Under the pieces are notes generated by a model. That model searched no databases, was not told the DNA's origin, and was given only the letters and a program-made list of their open reading frames with translations. Of a stretch of DNA of 64,000 nt, positions 47,705-56,116 are shown piece after piece (positions within the stretch are counted from its first letter, which is position 1; each line of letters starts with the position of its first letter). Source of the DNA: Bermanella marisrubri. Lineage in GTDB: Bacteria > Pseudomonadota > Gammaproteobacteria > Pseudomonadales > Oceanobacteraceae. The stretch lies in the NCBI RefSeq assembly GCF_012295615.1, contig NZ_CP051183.1, positions 1,763,001 through 1,827,000 of the forward strand, in the 5' to 3' direction. The translations under genes were made by a program, and so were the position numbers.

Positions 47705-47884
47705 ATGACTGATAAATTACTAACTACAACTGACGTATCTCAGCTATTAGATGTTAGCGAGGTTACCGTTAAGCGCTGGGCAAGAGAGCATCTAATTAAA
47801 AGCGTCAAGCAAGGTAGTGAGCTGGTTTTCCCAGAAGAGGATGTTTTGAAATATAAAGAAATCCATGACCGATTAAAAAAATAA
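47705..47884 (+). CDS. Small HTH/excisionase-like DNA-binding protein
   Basis: The ATG at 47705 with GAAAGGAG upstream encodes 59 residues: MTDKLLTTTDVSQLLDVS, then EVTVKRWAREHLIKSVKQ and a short charged tail ending DRLKK. The TTTDVSQLLDVSEVTVKRWAREH segment is a MerR/HTH_17-type winged helix seen in excisionases and small regulators. It lies before DAHP synthase, with no phage genes around, so a small regulator is more likely than a phage Xis. Its target is unknown. Confidence 0.75.
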   Translation: MTDKLLTTTDVSQLLDVSEVTVKRWAREHLIKSVKQGSELVFPEEDVLKYKEIHDRLKK

Positions 47885-47982
47885 ACAACATAATGCAAAT
47901 ATGGACATAGGACTTTAATTCATACCAACAACTGAACTATCATAGCGCCTATTCGTAATGCATTTTCGGAATATAGAGCGCT

Positions 47983-49050
47983 ATGACCAACAATCGGGTT
48001 GAAGATTTAAATATTGAGCGTACAGAAACGCTTACCACTCCAGAACAGCTTAAGCAAAGCTTACCAATCTCGGAAAAGGCCCTGCAATCAGTTGAGGCCG
48101 GCCGCGAGGCAGTAAAAAACATCTTAGACAGGAAAGACCCTCGCTTGTTTTTGGTGCTTGGCCCCTGCTCTATTCACGATGTAAAAGCAGCAAAAGAATA
48201 TGCTGAACGCTTAAAAGATCTCGCAGCCAAAGTAAGCGACACTCTTCTGCTTGTAATGAGAGTTTATTTCGAGAAGCCTCGCACCACTGTTGGATGGAAA
48301 GGATTAATTAATGATCCGTATTTAAACGACAGCTTCAAAATTGAAGATGGTCTCCACATCTCGCGCAAGCTTCTAATTGATCTTGCAGAGCTTGGCCTGC
48401 CTCTTTCAACCGAAGCACTTGACCCTATTTCACCACAGTATATGCAGGATCTAATTAGCTGGTCTGCTATTGGGGCACGCACAACTGAGAGCCAAACTCA
48501 CAGAGAAATGGCAAGCGGCCTTTCTTGTGCCGTCGGATTCAAAAATGGAACCGATGGAAGCCTAACGGTGGCGATCAATGCTCTTCAGTCCACCGCCAAC
48601 CCTCACCGTTTTCTGGGGATCAATGGTGATGGGCAGGTAAGTGTAGTCACCACAAAAGGTAATGAGTATGGGCACGTGGTGCTGCGCGGCGGCGGCGGCA
48701 AACCTAACTACGATTCTGTTAGTGTTGCACTCTGCGAGCAAGAACTGGAGAAAGCCGGAGTTGCCAGCAATATCATGGTAGATTGCAGTCACGCAAACTC
48801 AAACAAAGACCCAGGTCTTCAACCGCTAGTTATGGATAATGTGACAAATCAAATTCTAGAGGGAAACAAGTCAATCGTTGGATTAATGATTGAGTCAAAT
48901 CTTCAATTTGGCAATCAAAAAATCCCCTCAAATCTTGACGATCTAGAATACGGCAAGTCCATCACTGATGGATGCATTTCTTGGGAGCAAACCGAAGAAG
49001 CTGTGTTAAAGATGCGCGATAAATTGAAAGACGTTATTGCCAAGCGATAA
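47983..49050 (+). CDS. 3-deoxy-7-phosphoheptulonate synthase (DAHP synthase), class I
   Basis: First enzyme of the shikimate pathway: condenses PEP with erythrose-4-phosphate. The 355 residues of AroF/G/H type show LGPCSIHDVKAAKEYAERL, MRVYFEKPRTTVGWKGLINDP, IGARTTESQTHREMASGL, GFKNGTDG, and VDCSHANSNKDP with metal ligands. Which amino acid inhibits it cannot be said from sequence alone. Monocistronic. Confidence 0.95.
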   Translation: MTNNRVEDLNIERTETLTTPEQLKQSLPISEKALQSVEAGREAVKNILDRKDPRLFLVLGPCSIHDVKAAKEYAERLKDLAAKVSDTLLLVMRVYFEKPRTTVGWKGLINDPYLNDSFKIEDGLHISRKLLIDLAELGLPLSTEALDPISPQYMQDLISWSAIGARTTESQTHREMASGLSCAVGFKNGTDGSLTVAINALQSTANPHRFLGINGDGQVSVVTTKGNEYGHVVLRGGGGKPNYDSVSVALCEQELEKAGVASNIMVDCSHANSNKDPGLQPLVMDNVTNQILEGNKSIVGLMIESNLQFGNQKIPSNLDDLEYGKSITDGCISWEQTEEAVLKMRDKLKDVIAKR

Positions 49051-49098
49051 ACGACTACACCTATAAATCCACAGAGGGCAAGCCTCTCTGCTGGATTT

Positions 49099-49104
49099 TA
49101 TGAT
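49099..49104 (+). promoter_or_regulatory. Probable -10 element of the purEK promoter
   Basis: TATGAT in the AT-rich context before CCGCC, about 38 bases before the purE ATG at 49142. No convincing -35 was identified. Confidence 0.4.
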
Positions 49105-49141
49105 AGAATCCGCCCTCCATAATCAACAGGCCTTATCCGAA

Positions 49142-49636
49142 ATGAAAAACCCTCAAGTCGGTATCATTATGGGTTCCACTTCCGATTGGGATACCATGAA
49201 AAAAGCTGAAGAAGTTCTGCAGCAGCTTGGTGTTAACTTCGAAGTAAAAGTGGTTTCCGCGCATCGCACCCCGGATTTGCTTTTCGAGTATTCGGAAACC
49301 GCCGCAGAACGAGGCATTCAAGTTATTATTGCTGGCGCAGGTGGAGCTGCGCATTTGCCAGGCATGGTTGCAAGCAAAACTCACTTGCCCGTCTTTGGCG
49401 TGCCCGTCAAAAGTAAGGCCCTCAACGGCATAGACTCACTGCTTTCGATTGCTCAAATGCCAGCGGGCATCTCGGTAGGTACACTTGCTATTGGGCCTGC
49501 CGGTGCCGCCAACGCCGGCTTACTGGCATCGCAGGTTATCGCCCTTCATGACGAGGATGTTCGCGCAAAGCTTATCGAGTTTCGTCGCAAACAGACTGAA
49601 AAAGTATTATCGATCCCCGATCCTAGAGAGATGTAA
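49142..49636 (+). CDS. purE: N5-carboxyaminoimidazole ribonucleotide mutase
   Basis: Moves the carboxyl group from N5-CAIR to CAIR in de novo purine synthesis. The 164 residues show [29 protein letters not shown] and [16 protein letters not shown] use the ATG at 49142: this gives the usual family length, and the longer frame from 49100 begins inside the promoter-like TATGAT. The purK ATG follows at once (49637), so the two are coupled. Confidence 0.96.
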   Translation: MKNPQVGIIMGSTSDWDTMKKAEEVLQQLGVNFEVKVVSAHRTPDLLFEYSETAAERGIQVIIAGAGGAAHLPGMVASKTHLPVFGVPVKSKALNGIDSLLSIAQMPAGISVGTLAIGPAGAANAGLLASQVIALHDEDVRAKLIEFRRKQTEKVLSIPDPREM

Positions 49637-50743
49637 ATGAGCATTAAGCGTGTTGGAGTTATTGGTTCTGGCCAGCTTGGCAGGATGATGGCCCTAGCGG
49701 GAACACCATTGAATGTAGAGTTCGTATTCTATGACGAAGCAACGCTTTCGCCTAGTTCACGCCTAGGCGACACCATAAAGCCAAGTGAACCAGACGGGCT
49801 GAATCGATTCATTCAAAGTGTTGATGTTGTAACGTACGAATCGGAAAATACAGACGTCAGCCTTGTGGAACATATCTCTCGATTAAAGCCGATTTATCCT
49901 GGCACAGAATCGCTACGCAAGAGTCAGCACCGTCTTACAGAAAAACAAGCATTTCGGTCTTTAGGCATAGAAACAGCCCCATTTTGCGCAGTTCGCTCAT
50001 ACCAAGAAGCGCTAGACGCAGCTTCTCAGCTTGGCTATCCATTTATCTTGAAGACCACGACAGAAGGCTACGACGGCAAGGGTCAAGCACTGGTGAAAAC
50101 CAGTAGCGACCTGAGTGAAGCTTGGGAGCAACTTGGCGATAAAGAGTTAATCGCTGAGGGGTTTGTAAGATTCACGCGCGAACTGAGCATTATTGCGGTG
50201 AGAGATGCAAAAGGAAATACCAAGACTTACCCGCTAGCGGAAAATGAGCACCGCGATGGTATTCTTCGCGTTTCGCGCGTTCCTGCGCAGAATGTTTCTT
50301 TAGAAAAGCAGAAACAAGCTGAGCGCTACGCAACCGAAATGCTCGATCATCTCGGTCATGTCGGCGTATTAACAATTGAGCTATTCGACACAGAAAATGG
50401 CTTAGTGGCAAATGAAATGGCACCGCGAGTGCACAACTCCGGCCACTGGTCCATCGAAGGCGCATACTGTAGTCAATTTGAGAACCATGTTCGCGCCATC
50501 TGTGATCTACCACTTGGATCTACTGAAGCTTGCCACCCATTCTCTGCCATGATCAACGTCATTGGTCGCCACGGCAATGGAAACCAGGTTCTAGAAACGC
50601 CCAATCAATTTTTACACTATTACAGTAAAAGTGAGCGTGCTCATCGCAAGATTGGCCACATCAATACAATAGCATCGTCTATTGCAGAACTTGAAGAAAG
50701 TATCTCCAGTCTACAATCGTTTATCGAGGAATCCGGAGAATAA
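49637..50743 (+). CDS. purK: 5-(carboxyamino)imidazole ribonucleotide synthase
   Basis: This ATP-grasp enzyme uses ATP and bicarbonate to make N5-CAIR from AIR. The 368 residues show VGVIGSGQLGRMMALAG, PFILKTTTEGYDGKGQ, the ATP-grasp IELFDTENGLVANEMAPRVHNSGHWSIEGA, and HPFSAMINVIG. The second gene of the purEK operon, with a terminator immediately after. Confidence 0.97.
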   Translation: MSIKRVGVIGSGQLGRMMALAGTPLNVEFVFYDEATLSPSSRLGDTIKPSEPDGLNRFIQSVDVVTYESENTDVSLVEHISRLKPIYPGTESLRKSQHRLTEKQAFRSLGIETAPFCAVRSYQEALDAASQLGYPFILKTTTEGYDGKGQALVKTSSDLSEAWEQLGDKELIAEGFVRFTRELSIIAVRDAKGNTKTYPLAENEHRDGILRVSRVPAQNVSLEKQKQAERYATEMLDHLGHVGVLTIELFDTENGLVANEMAPRVHNSGHWSIEGAYCSQFENHVRAICDLPLGSTEACHPFSAMINVIGRHGNGNQVLETPNQFLHYYSKSERAHRKIGHINTIASSIAELEESISSLQSFIEESGE

Positions 50744-50768
50744 AAAAGGCCCGCTAGGGCCTTTTTTG
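50742..50768. terminator. Terminator between purK and nfuA
   Basis: Arms AAAAAAGGCCC and GGGCCTTTTTT around a GCTA loop; serves both convergent genes. Confidence 0.9.
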
Positions 50769-51347
50769 TTACATGTAAGCGTTTTCAGCTTGGGTGTGAT
50801 CAGTAGCATCCCTGATGCCTGATAATTGCGGAAGCTTACTTAGGAGTGTTTTCTCAATACCTTCTTTCAGCGTAATATCAACCGCACTACAACCTTGACA
50901 GCCACCGCCAAATTCCAAAATCGCCAAGTTATCTTCTGTAACCTCAACAAGCTTTACCTCGCCGCCATGGGAGGCTAGACCAGGATTGATCTCGTTATAC
51001 AGTATATAATTTACTTGATCTTGTATCGGGCTATCGTCATTCACTTTAGGCATCTTGGCGTTTGGTGCCTTGATCGTTAGCTGACCGCCCATTTTATCCT
51101 TGGCAAAGTCGATTTTGGCATCTTCCAGATAGAGAATGCTTTGTTTATCTAGGTATACCCTTAACTCATCTTGATCCATTACTTCGTCATTTGGGTTAAC
51201 CTCATCAGGACGGCAATAAGCTAAGCATGTTTCAGCATAAGGTGTACCCGGCTGTGTAATAAACACCCTCACAGACATTCCAGGTGTATTCTGCTTCGCG
51301 AGCAACTCTACTAAATAATCTTTGGCTGCATCAGTAATGGTCAGCAT
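50769..51347 (-). CDS. nfuA: Fe-S biogenesis protein NfuA
   Basis: This 192-residue carrier receives and passes on [4Fe-4S] clusters, especially under stress. The N-terminal A-type scaffold-like domain ([19 protein letters not shown]) lacks the usual three cysteines, and the C-terminal Nfu domain holds the cluster-binding CQGC in [22 protein letters not shown]. Divergent from cysI, whose product needs a [4Fe-4S] centre. Confidence 0.96.
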   Translation of the reverse strand: MLTITDAAKDYLVELLAKQNTPGMSVRVFITQPGTPYAETCLAYCRPDEVNPNDEVMDQDELRVYLDKQSILYLEDAKIDFAKDKMGGQLTIKAPNAKMPKVNDDSPIQDQVNYILYNEINPGLASHGGEVKLVEVTEDNLAILEFGGGCQGCSAVDITLKEGIEKTLLSKLPQLSGIRDATDHTQAENAYM

Positions 51348-51459
51348 TCAATCACTCCTATAAATATGGCCTTATTTTACTGTCTTTGATTGCCAATTCC
51401 AATCCCTAGTTTTTTACTCGGGTATTAATAGTCAAAAAACAAATAAGCATTATAGGTAT

Positions 51460-51468
51460 TTACTTATT
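51460..51468 (+). promoter_or_regulatory. Candidate CysB element before cysI
   Basis: TTACTTATT, also found before cysH (45139-45147). Two AATAAGCA copies flank it (near 51442 and 51474). Tentative. Confidence 0.3.
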
Positions 51469-51552
51469 TTACCAATAAGCAATTTTTGCTATCTTTCGCG
51501 CCATTGAAATATGACTACAAGTGGGTCACAGCCCCGTCCAGATGAGAGTTTT

Positions 51553-53211
51553 ATGTACATATACGACGAATACGATCAAAAAATCGTAAATGAGCGCGTA
51601 TCTCAGTTCCGAGATCAAACACAGCGCTACTTAGACGGCAAGCTCACAGAGGAGCAATTCCTGCCGTTGCGTTTACAGAATGGTCTTTACGTGCAGCGCT
51701 ATGCACCCATGCTGCGCGTGGCAGTGCCGTATGGCCTTCTTTCAAGCGAGCAGGCCCGCAAACTGGGTCATATCGCTCGCACATACGATAAGGGTTACGC
51801 GCACATAAGTACCCGCACCAATGTACAGTTCAACTGGCCAGAGCTAGCAGCTGTGCCTGATATTCTTGCTGAGCTGGCCAGCGTTCAAATGCACGCTATT
51901 CAAACCAGCGGTAACTGCATCCGCAATACAACAACCGATCAGTTTGCGGGCGTTGTGCCGAACGAACTGGTTGATCCGCGCCCTTACTGCGAAATCATTC
52001 GTCAGTGGTCAACTTTCCACCCAGAATTCGCGTTCCTTCCTCGCAAATTCAAAATTGCCGTAAATAGCCACGAGTCCGATGACCGTGCAGCGACCCTACT
52101 TCACGACATTGGCATCAAGATCGTACGCAATGAACAAGGCGAACTTGGTTATGCTTTCTACGTCGGCGGTGGCTTAGGCAGAACACCAATCGTTGCATCA
52201 CTGGTTAAAGAATTCGTTGCAGAAAAAGATCTTCTTACATACCTCGATGCCGTGCTACGCGTTTACAATCTACATGGTCGTCGCGACAACAAATACAAAG
52301 CGCGCATCAAGATATTGGTTAAAGCCTTAGGTGTTGATGCTTTTAGAGATAAGGTCGATGCCGAATGGCAGCACCTGAAAGGCGGACCAGGAACACTCAC
52401 ACAAGAAGAGTTGGAGCGCGTAAAAGGCCACTTTACTGCGCCAAATTACGAAACACTGGACGAGAACACAGAACTCCAAAAGCAGCTTTCTGAAAATAAA
52501 GCATTTGCAAATTGGTATAACCGCAACGTAAACGAACACAAAGTGAAGGGCTACGCCATCGTCACGCTAACACTGAAAAAACTCGGTGTACCGCCAGGCG
52601 ACATTACTGATCGACAGTTCGACTCTGTTGCAGACTTGGCAGATAAATATAGCTTTGGCGAGATTCGAAACACCCATGAGCAAAACATGGTACTTGCTGA
52701 TGTGAAACAGGATGATTTATTCGAGCTGTGGCAACAAGCTAAAGAGCTTGGTTTTGCCACACCAAATCTAGGCCTGTTAACCGATATGATTTGCTGTCCA
52801 GGTGGTGACTTTTGTGCGCTTGCCAACGCCAAGTCTATTCCAGTAGCAGAGGCTCTACAGGCCAAGTTTGATGATCTTGATTATTTACACGACCTTGGGG
52901 ATCTCGACCTTAATATATCGGGCTGTATGAATGCTTGCGGTCACCATCATATTGGTCACATCGGTATTTTGGGTGTAGATAAAAAAGGTGAAGAATTCTA
53001 CCAAGTTTCTTTAGGCGGTAGCTCTGGCCCTGATGCATCAGTAGGTAAAATTCTCGGCCCATCTTTTGCCCGGGAAGAGATGCCTGATGTTATCGAAAAA
53101 GTATTATCCGTATACGTACGCAACCGCATAGAAGGCGAGCGATTCATCGACACTTATCGCCGCATTGGTCATAGCCCATTCAAGGAGTTTGTATATGCAA
53201 AATCTCATTAA
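51553..53211 (+). CDS. cysI: Sulfite reductase (nitrite/sulfite reductase family)
   Basis: A siroheme/[4Fe-4S] enzyme that reduces sulfite to sulfide in assimilation. The 552 residues start MYIYDEYDQKIVNERV as in Pseudomonas CysI. Cluster and siroheme ligands appear in CCPGGDFCALANAKSIP and LNISGCMNACGHHHIGH; RTNVQFNWPEL and TSGNCIRNTT are active-site segments. I use the ATG at 51553 (GATGAGAG upstream); the longer frame from 51511 has no ribosome binding site. It is followed by the DUF934 gene with a 17-base overlap. Its electron donor is not encoded nearby. Confidence 0.95.
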   Translation: MYIYDEYDQKIVNERVSQFRDQTQRYLDGKLTEEQFLPLRLQNGLYVQRYAPMLRVAVPYGLLSSEQARKLGHIARTYDKGYAHISTRTNVQFNWPELAAVPDILAELASVQMHAIQTSGNCIRNTTTDQFAGVVPNELVDPRPYCEIIRQWSTFHPEFAFLPRKFKIAVNSHESDDRAATLLHDIGIKIVRNEQGELGYAFYVGGGLGRTPIVASLVKEFVAEKDLLTYLDAVLRVYNLHGRRDNKYKARIKILVKALGVDAFRDKVDAEWQHLKGGPGTLTQEELERVKGHFTAPNYETLDENTELQKQLSENKAFANWYNRNVNEHKVKGYAIVTLTLKKLGVPPGDITDRQFDSVADLADKYSFGEIRNTHEQNMVLADVKQDDLFELWQQAKELGFATPNLGLLTDMICCPGGDFCALANAKSIPVAEALQAKFDDLDYLHDLGDLDLNISGCMNACGHHHIGHIGILGVDKKGEEFYQVSLGGSSGPDASVGKILGPSFAREEMPDVIEKVLSVYVRNRIEGERFIDTYRRIGHSPFKEFVYAKSH

Positions 53212-53677
53212 CGATTCAGAAGTATTGCAAAATGACTGGGCTATCATTGATTCGGTAGATGCATTACAAAGTGCAAGCGGAAAAGTCATCGTGACCACCG
53301 ATTTATTAGAAGATGCAAAAGCGAATTCTGATTTAACAGTGGGTATCTTATTAAACGGTGATGCCGATCTCGAAGAATTGAAAGATGAAATCGGTAATGC
53401 AACGATTGTTGCAATCAACTTTCCTGCTTTCGCAGATGGTCGCGGCTACAGCTTAGCTCGCTTGCTTAAAGAGCGTTATGATTATCAAGGCGAAATACGC
53501 GCAATTGGAGATGTGTTAATTGATCAACTTCATTTTATGAAGCGTTGCGGATTTGATACTTACTTACTAAAAGAAGGCCTTGTCGCAGAAGAGGCGCTAA
53601 ACTACTTCAAAACGTTTAGCGATCCTTACCAGTTGGCGTATGACGAAAAGCAACCACTTTTCCGTCGTCGTGCATAA
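53195..53677 (+). CDS. DUF934 protein, cysI partner
   Basis: This 160-residue protein belongs to DUF934, almost always found next to cysI of the Pseudomonas type. Typical segments are INFPAFADGRGYSLARLLKER, YQGEIRAIGDVLIDQLHFMKRCGFD and TYLLKEG. Role in sulfite reduction inferred from context only. The ATG at 53195 has AAGGAG upstream and overlaps the cysI end by 17 bases. The IS element begins 13 bases after its stop. Confidence 0.9.
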   Translation: MQNLINDSEVLQNDWAIIDSVDALQSASGKVIVTTDLLEDAKANSDLTVGILLNGDADLEELKDEIGNATIVAINFPAFADGRGYSLARLLKERYDYQGEIRAIGDVLIDQLHFMKRCGFDTYLLKEGLVAEEALNYFKTFSDPYQLAYDEKQPLFRRRA

Positions 53678-53697
53678 AAAAAAGCCCCTTTGAACTG

Positions 53698-53740
53698 CAC
53701 CCCAAAAGTTGGACACCAATCCAGCCTTTGGGGTGTTTTT
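53698..53740 (+). terminator. Hairpin at the left end of the IS
   Basis: Arms CACCCCAAAAG (53698-53708) and CTTTGGGGTG (53726-53735) pair with one bulged A and are followed by TTTTT, directly before the orfA ATG at 53741. The right arm contains GGGGTG, the likely orfA ribosome binding site. It can act as terminator or translation block against outside transcription. Confidence 0.6.
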
Positions 53741-54262
53741 ATGAGTAAATACAGTAAAGAGCAGAAGATCAAAGCAATTCAGCAGTTTCTTAAGAGTAAT
53801 GAATCACTAAAGAGTGTTGCAGACAAACTAGAGATTGACCTTTCGTCGCTTAAGAAATGGGTAAGACATTACCAGCAGCACGGAATAGCTGCATTTGAAA
53901 AGAAGTACACCGTTTATAATGCTGCTTTCAAATTAGATGTCTTGAAGTACGTTTATTCTCATAACGTGTCCCACCAACAAGCTGCAGCCATTTTCGATAT
54001 ACGAAATCACGGTATTATTGCGAAGTGGCGACATCAGTATCAAACTGGAGGCTTTAACGCATTAGCATCCAAGCCTAAAGGTAGACTACCCATGACACCC
54101 AAGAAACCCGCTAATAACCCCGATAGTAGTCTAACTCGTGAGGAGCTGATGAAAGAGTTAGAGTACCTGCGCGCGGAGAATGCCTTTCTAAAAAAGTACG
54201 ATGCCTTACTCCAGAAAAAGGAAAGGGTGGCCAAGAAAAAGCCCTCACCATCCAAGGATTAA
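53741..54262 (+). CDS. IS3-family OrfA
   Basis: The 173-residue product from the ATG at 53741 (MSKYSKEQKIKAIQQFL) has two helix-turn-helix repeats (LKSVADKLEIDLSSLKKWVRHY; VSHQQAAAIFDIRNHGIIAKWRHQY) and a leucine-zipper-like LEYLRAENAFLKKYDALL for dimerisation. It binds the inverted repeats. Read with a -1 frameshift it yields the OrfAB transposase. Confidence 0.92.
   Translation: MSKYSKEQKIKAIQQFLKSNESLKSVADKLEIDLSSLKKWVRHYQQHGIAAFEKKYTVYNAAFKLDVLKYVYSHNVSHQQAAAIFDIRNHGIIAKWRHQYQTGGFNALASKPKGRLPMTPKKPANNPDSSLTREELMKELEYLRAENAFLKKYDALLQKKERVAKKKPSPSKD
54190..54196 (+). promoter_or_regulatory. Likely -1 frameshift slippery heptamer
   Basis: A-AAA-AAG in the orfA frame, in the LeuLysLys codons. 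From here the -1 frame is open to the end of orfB at 55086. A weaker site, G-AAA-AAG, lies at 54235-54241. Confidence 0.6.
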
Positions 54263-55086
54263 GGCATAAGTATCCGTTAGCGGCGTTATTAAAAGCAGCA
54301 AAACTGTCTCGTAGTACGTTTTACTATCACAATAAACCCAAAGCGGTAAACATAGATAAAGCTAAGCTAGAAGGTCAAATAAAGCGTATCTATCACAGAC
54401 ATAAGGGACGCTATGGCTATCGCAGGATTACTTTGGCTTTGAATGGAAAAGGGTATCGAGTAAACCATAAAAAGGTATTACGACTAATGCGTGACATGGG
54501 CTTGAAATCCAAAATACGAGTTAAGAAATACCGATCTTATAAAGGAGAAATCGGGCGTATAGCTCAGAACCATCTCCAGCGAGATTTTAAGGCGAGCAAG
54601 CCAAACGAAAAATGGGCAACAGATGTCACAGAGTTCAACGTTAAAGGGGAAAAGCTCTATCTATCACCAGTGATAGATCTTTATAACGGTGAAATAGTGT
54701 CTTATCAGGTCGCGAAAAGACCAACCCTACCGTTAGTGATGAATATGCTTCAAAAGGCATATAAACGCCTCTCAGGCCAACAAGCACCTCTCTTGCATTC
54801 AGATCAAGGCTGGCAGTATCAGCATGTATCTTATCGTGAAAAGCTAGCGGAGCGTGGGCTTACTCAAAGCATGTCCAGAAAAGGGAATTGTTTAGACAAT
54901 GCAGCGATGGAGAGCTTTTTCGGTACGCTAAAAAGCGAGATGTATCACTTAAAGCGGTTTGAATCACTAGAAGAACTCGAACGAGATATTAAAAGTTATA
55001 TTCGCTATTACAATCGCTATAGAATTAAGCTAAAACTAAAAGGCCTGAGTCCGGTAGACTACCGAAATCAGACCTTAAACCCGTAA
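54238..55086 (+). CDS. IS3-family OrfB (transposase catalytic domain)
   Basis: Produced by -1 frameshift from orfA. An N-terminal HTH_21 domain (GLRHKYPLAALLKAAKLSRSTFYY and GRYGYRRITLALN) leads to the integrase core with DDE residues: Asp in KWATDVTEF, Asp in LLHSDQGWQYQ, and Glu in NAAMESFFGTLKSE. The frame is intact to YRNQTLNP at 55086. An internal ATG at 54433 is unlikely to be used. All three catalytic residues are present, so the element may be active. Confidence 0.9.
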   Translation, partial: KALTIQGLRHKYPLAALLKAAKLSRSTFYYHNKPKAVNIDKAKLEGQIKRIYHRHKGRYGYRRITLALNGKGYRVNHKKVLRLMRDMGLKSKIRVKKYRSYKGEIGRIAQNHLQRDFKASKPNEKWATDVTEFNVKGEKLYLSPVIDLYNGEIVSYQVAKRPTLPLVMNMLQKAYKRLSGQQAPLLHSDQGWQYQHVSYREKLAERGLTQSMSRKGNCLDNAAMESFFGTLKSEMYHLKRFESLEELERDIKSYIRYYNRYRIKLKLKGLSPVDYRNQTLNP

Positions 55087-55132
55087 AACAAACTGTCCAA
55101 CTTATGGGGTTCAGTTCACTTGGGGCTTTTTT

Positions 55133-56104
55133 TTATTTAAGCTTCAAAACATAACGCCCTTTCGCCTCACCTTTTAATAGCGCCTCCAAATAATCTTTAA
55201 GCTGCTCTCGTTCAATCAATTGATACTGCGCATCAATCTTCCAATCCTCAGCAAATTTATTCCAAACCGCTTGTTTTTGGCTTAAAGGAATTTCGACAGA
55301 ATCCACACCCAGCAAATTAATACCTCTCAATATGAACGGCAATACTGTTGTGTCCAGTGCCAGATTATCCACTAAACCACAAGCAGCAACTGACCCACTG
55401 GGTTTAATCTGCTTTAAAATTGCAGCTAGAGTTTTGCCGCCGGCAACATCGATTGCTGCTGCAAAAGCCGGCTTAAGCAATGGCTTGCCATCACCTGCAA
55501 GCAATTCGTCCATGCTGATAAAATCTGTCACCCCAAGGCTCTCGAGAAACCCTTGCTTTGTATTGTCTCGTTGTACAGCGGTAATATTGAAGCCCAGTTT
55601 CGATAATAATTTGCAAGCAATAGAACCCACTCCACCACTTGCGCCGGAAACGAGAATCGAACCCTGATCTGGCTTGATATCATTATGCAAAAGCTTATCA
55701 ACACATAAACCAGCCGTTAAACCAGCCGTGCCGAGGATCATTGCATCTAGAGCAGAGAACCCTATAGGTCTTTTAATTATCCAATTTTCAGGAACCGCTA
55801 CCAAATCGGCAAAACCGCCAAAGGTATTCATGCCTAGATCGTAACCTGTTACAAGAACCTCATCACCTTTAGAAAAAAAATCCGATTGAGATGATACAAC
55901 AACGCCAGCTGCATCAATCCCTGGTACATGGGGGAATTTCCTGGTTACGCCTTTATTCCCTGAGTAAGACAGTGCATCTTTATAGTTCAGAGATGAGTAT
56001 TCGACTTGTATACGCACGTGACCATCTAATAATTCCGGCTCAGAAACATGGTTCCAAGCCCCACTAAACCCAGTCTCATTTTCGCTAACTAAAAATGCCT
56101 GCAT
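55133..56104 (-). CDS. yhdH: YhdH/AcuI-family acrylyl-CoA or quinone oxidoreductase
   Basis: A 323-residue zinc-free MDR-superfamily NADPH reductase. Motifs are SLNYKDALSYSGN, FPHVPGIDAAG, LVTGYDLGMNTFGGFAD and VSGASGGVGSIACKLLSKLG (NADPH site). AcuI reduces acrylyl-CoA, relevant in marine DMSP metabolism, but the substrate of this copy is inferred only from family. Its stop lies next to the right arm of the IS-split terminator. Confidence 0.92.
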   Translation of the reverse strand: MQAFLVSENETGFSGAWNHVSEPELLDGHVRIQVEYSSLNYKDALSYSGNKGVTRKFPHVPGIDAAGVVVSSQSDFFSKGDEVLVTGYDLGMNTFGGFADLVAVPENWIIKRPIGFSALDAMILGTAGLTAGLCVDKLLHNDIKPDQGSILVSGASGGVGSIACKLLSKLGFNITAVQRDNTKQGFLESLGVTDFISMDELLAGDGKPLLKPAFAAAIDVAGGKTLAAILKQIKPSGSVAACGLVDNLALDTTVLPFILRGINLLGVDSVEIPLSQKQAVWNKFAEDWKIDAQYQLIEREQLKDYLEALLKGEAKGRYVLKLK

Positions 56105-56116
56105 AATAAAACCTTT

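Larger units (their letters stand above)
53691..55118 (+). mobile_element. IS3-family (IS150-like) insertion sequence
   Basis: A complete 1428-base element. Terminal inverted repeats at 53691-53715 and 55094-55118 start TGAACTG and match at 23 of 25 bases. It is flanked by a 3-base target duplication CTT (53688-53690 and 55119-55121). It contains orfA and orfB in the IS3 arrangement with a -1 frame relation and looks intact. No second copy is in the window. Confidence 0.92.
53678..55133. terminator. Terminator split by the IS element
   Basis: The left arm AAAAAAAAGCCCC (about 53676-53688) and the right arm GGGGCTTTTTTTT (about 55122-55134) would form one perfect hairpin with a TT loop if the IS and one CTT copy were removed. 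They would make a bidirectional terminator between DUF934 and yhdH. The IS separates the arms by over 1.4 kb. Confidence 0.75.

Noticed and set aside
49070-49090. AGAGG/CCTCT hairpin after the DAHP synthase gene as terminator
   Set aside because: The stem has only five bases and no T-run at the right place.
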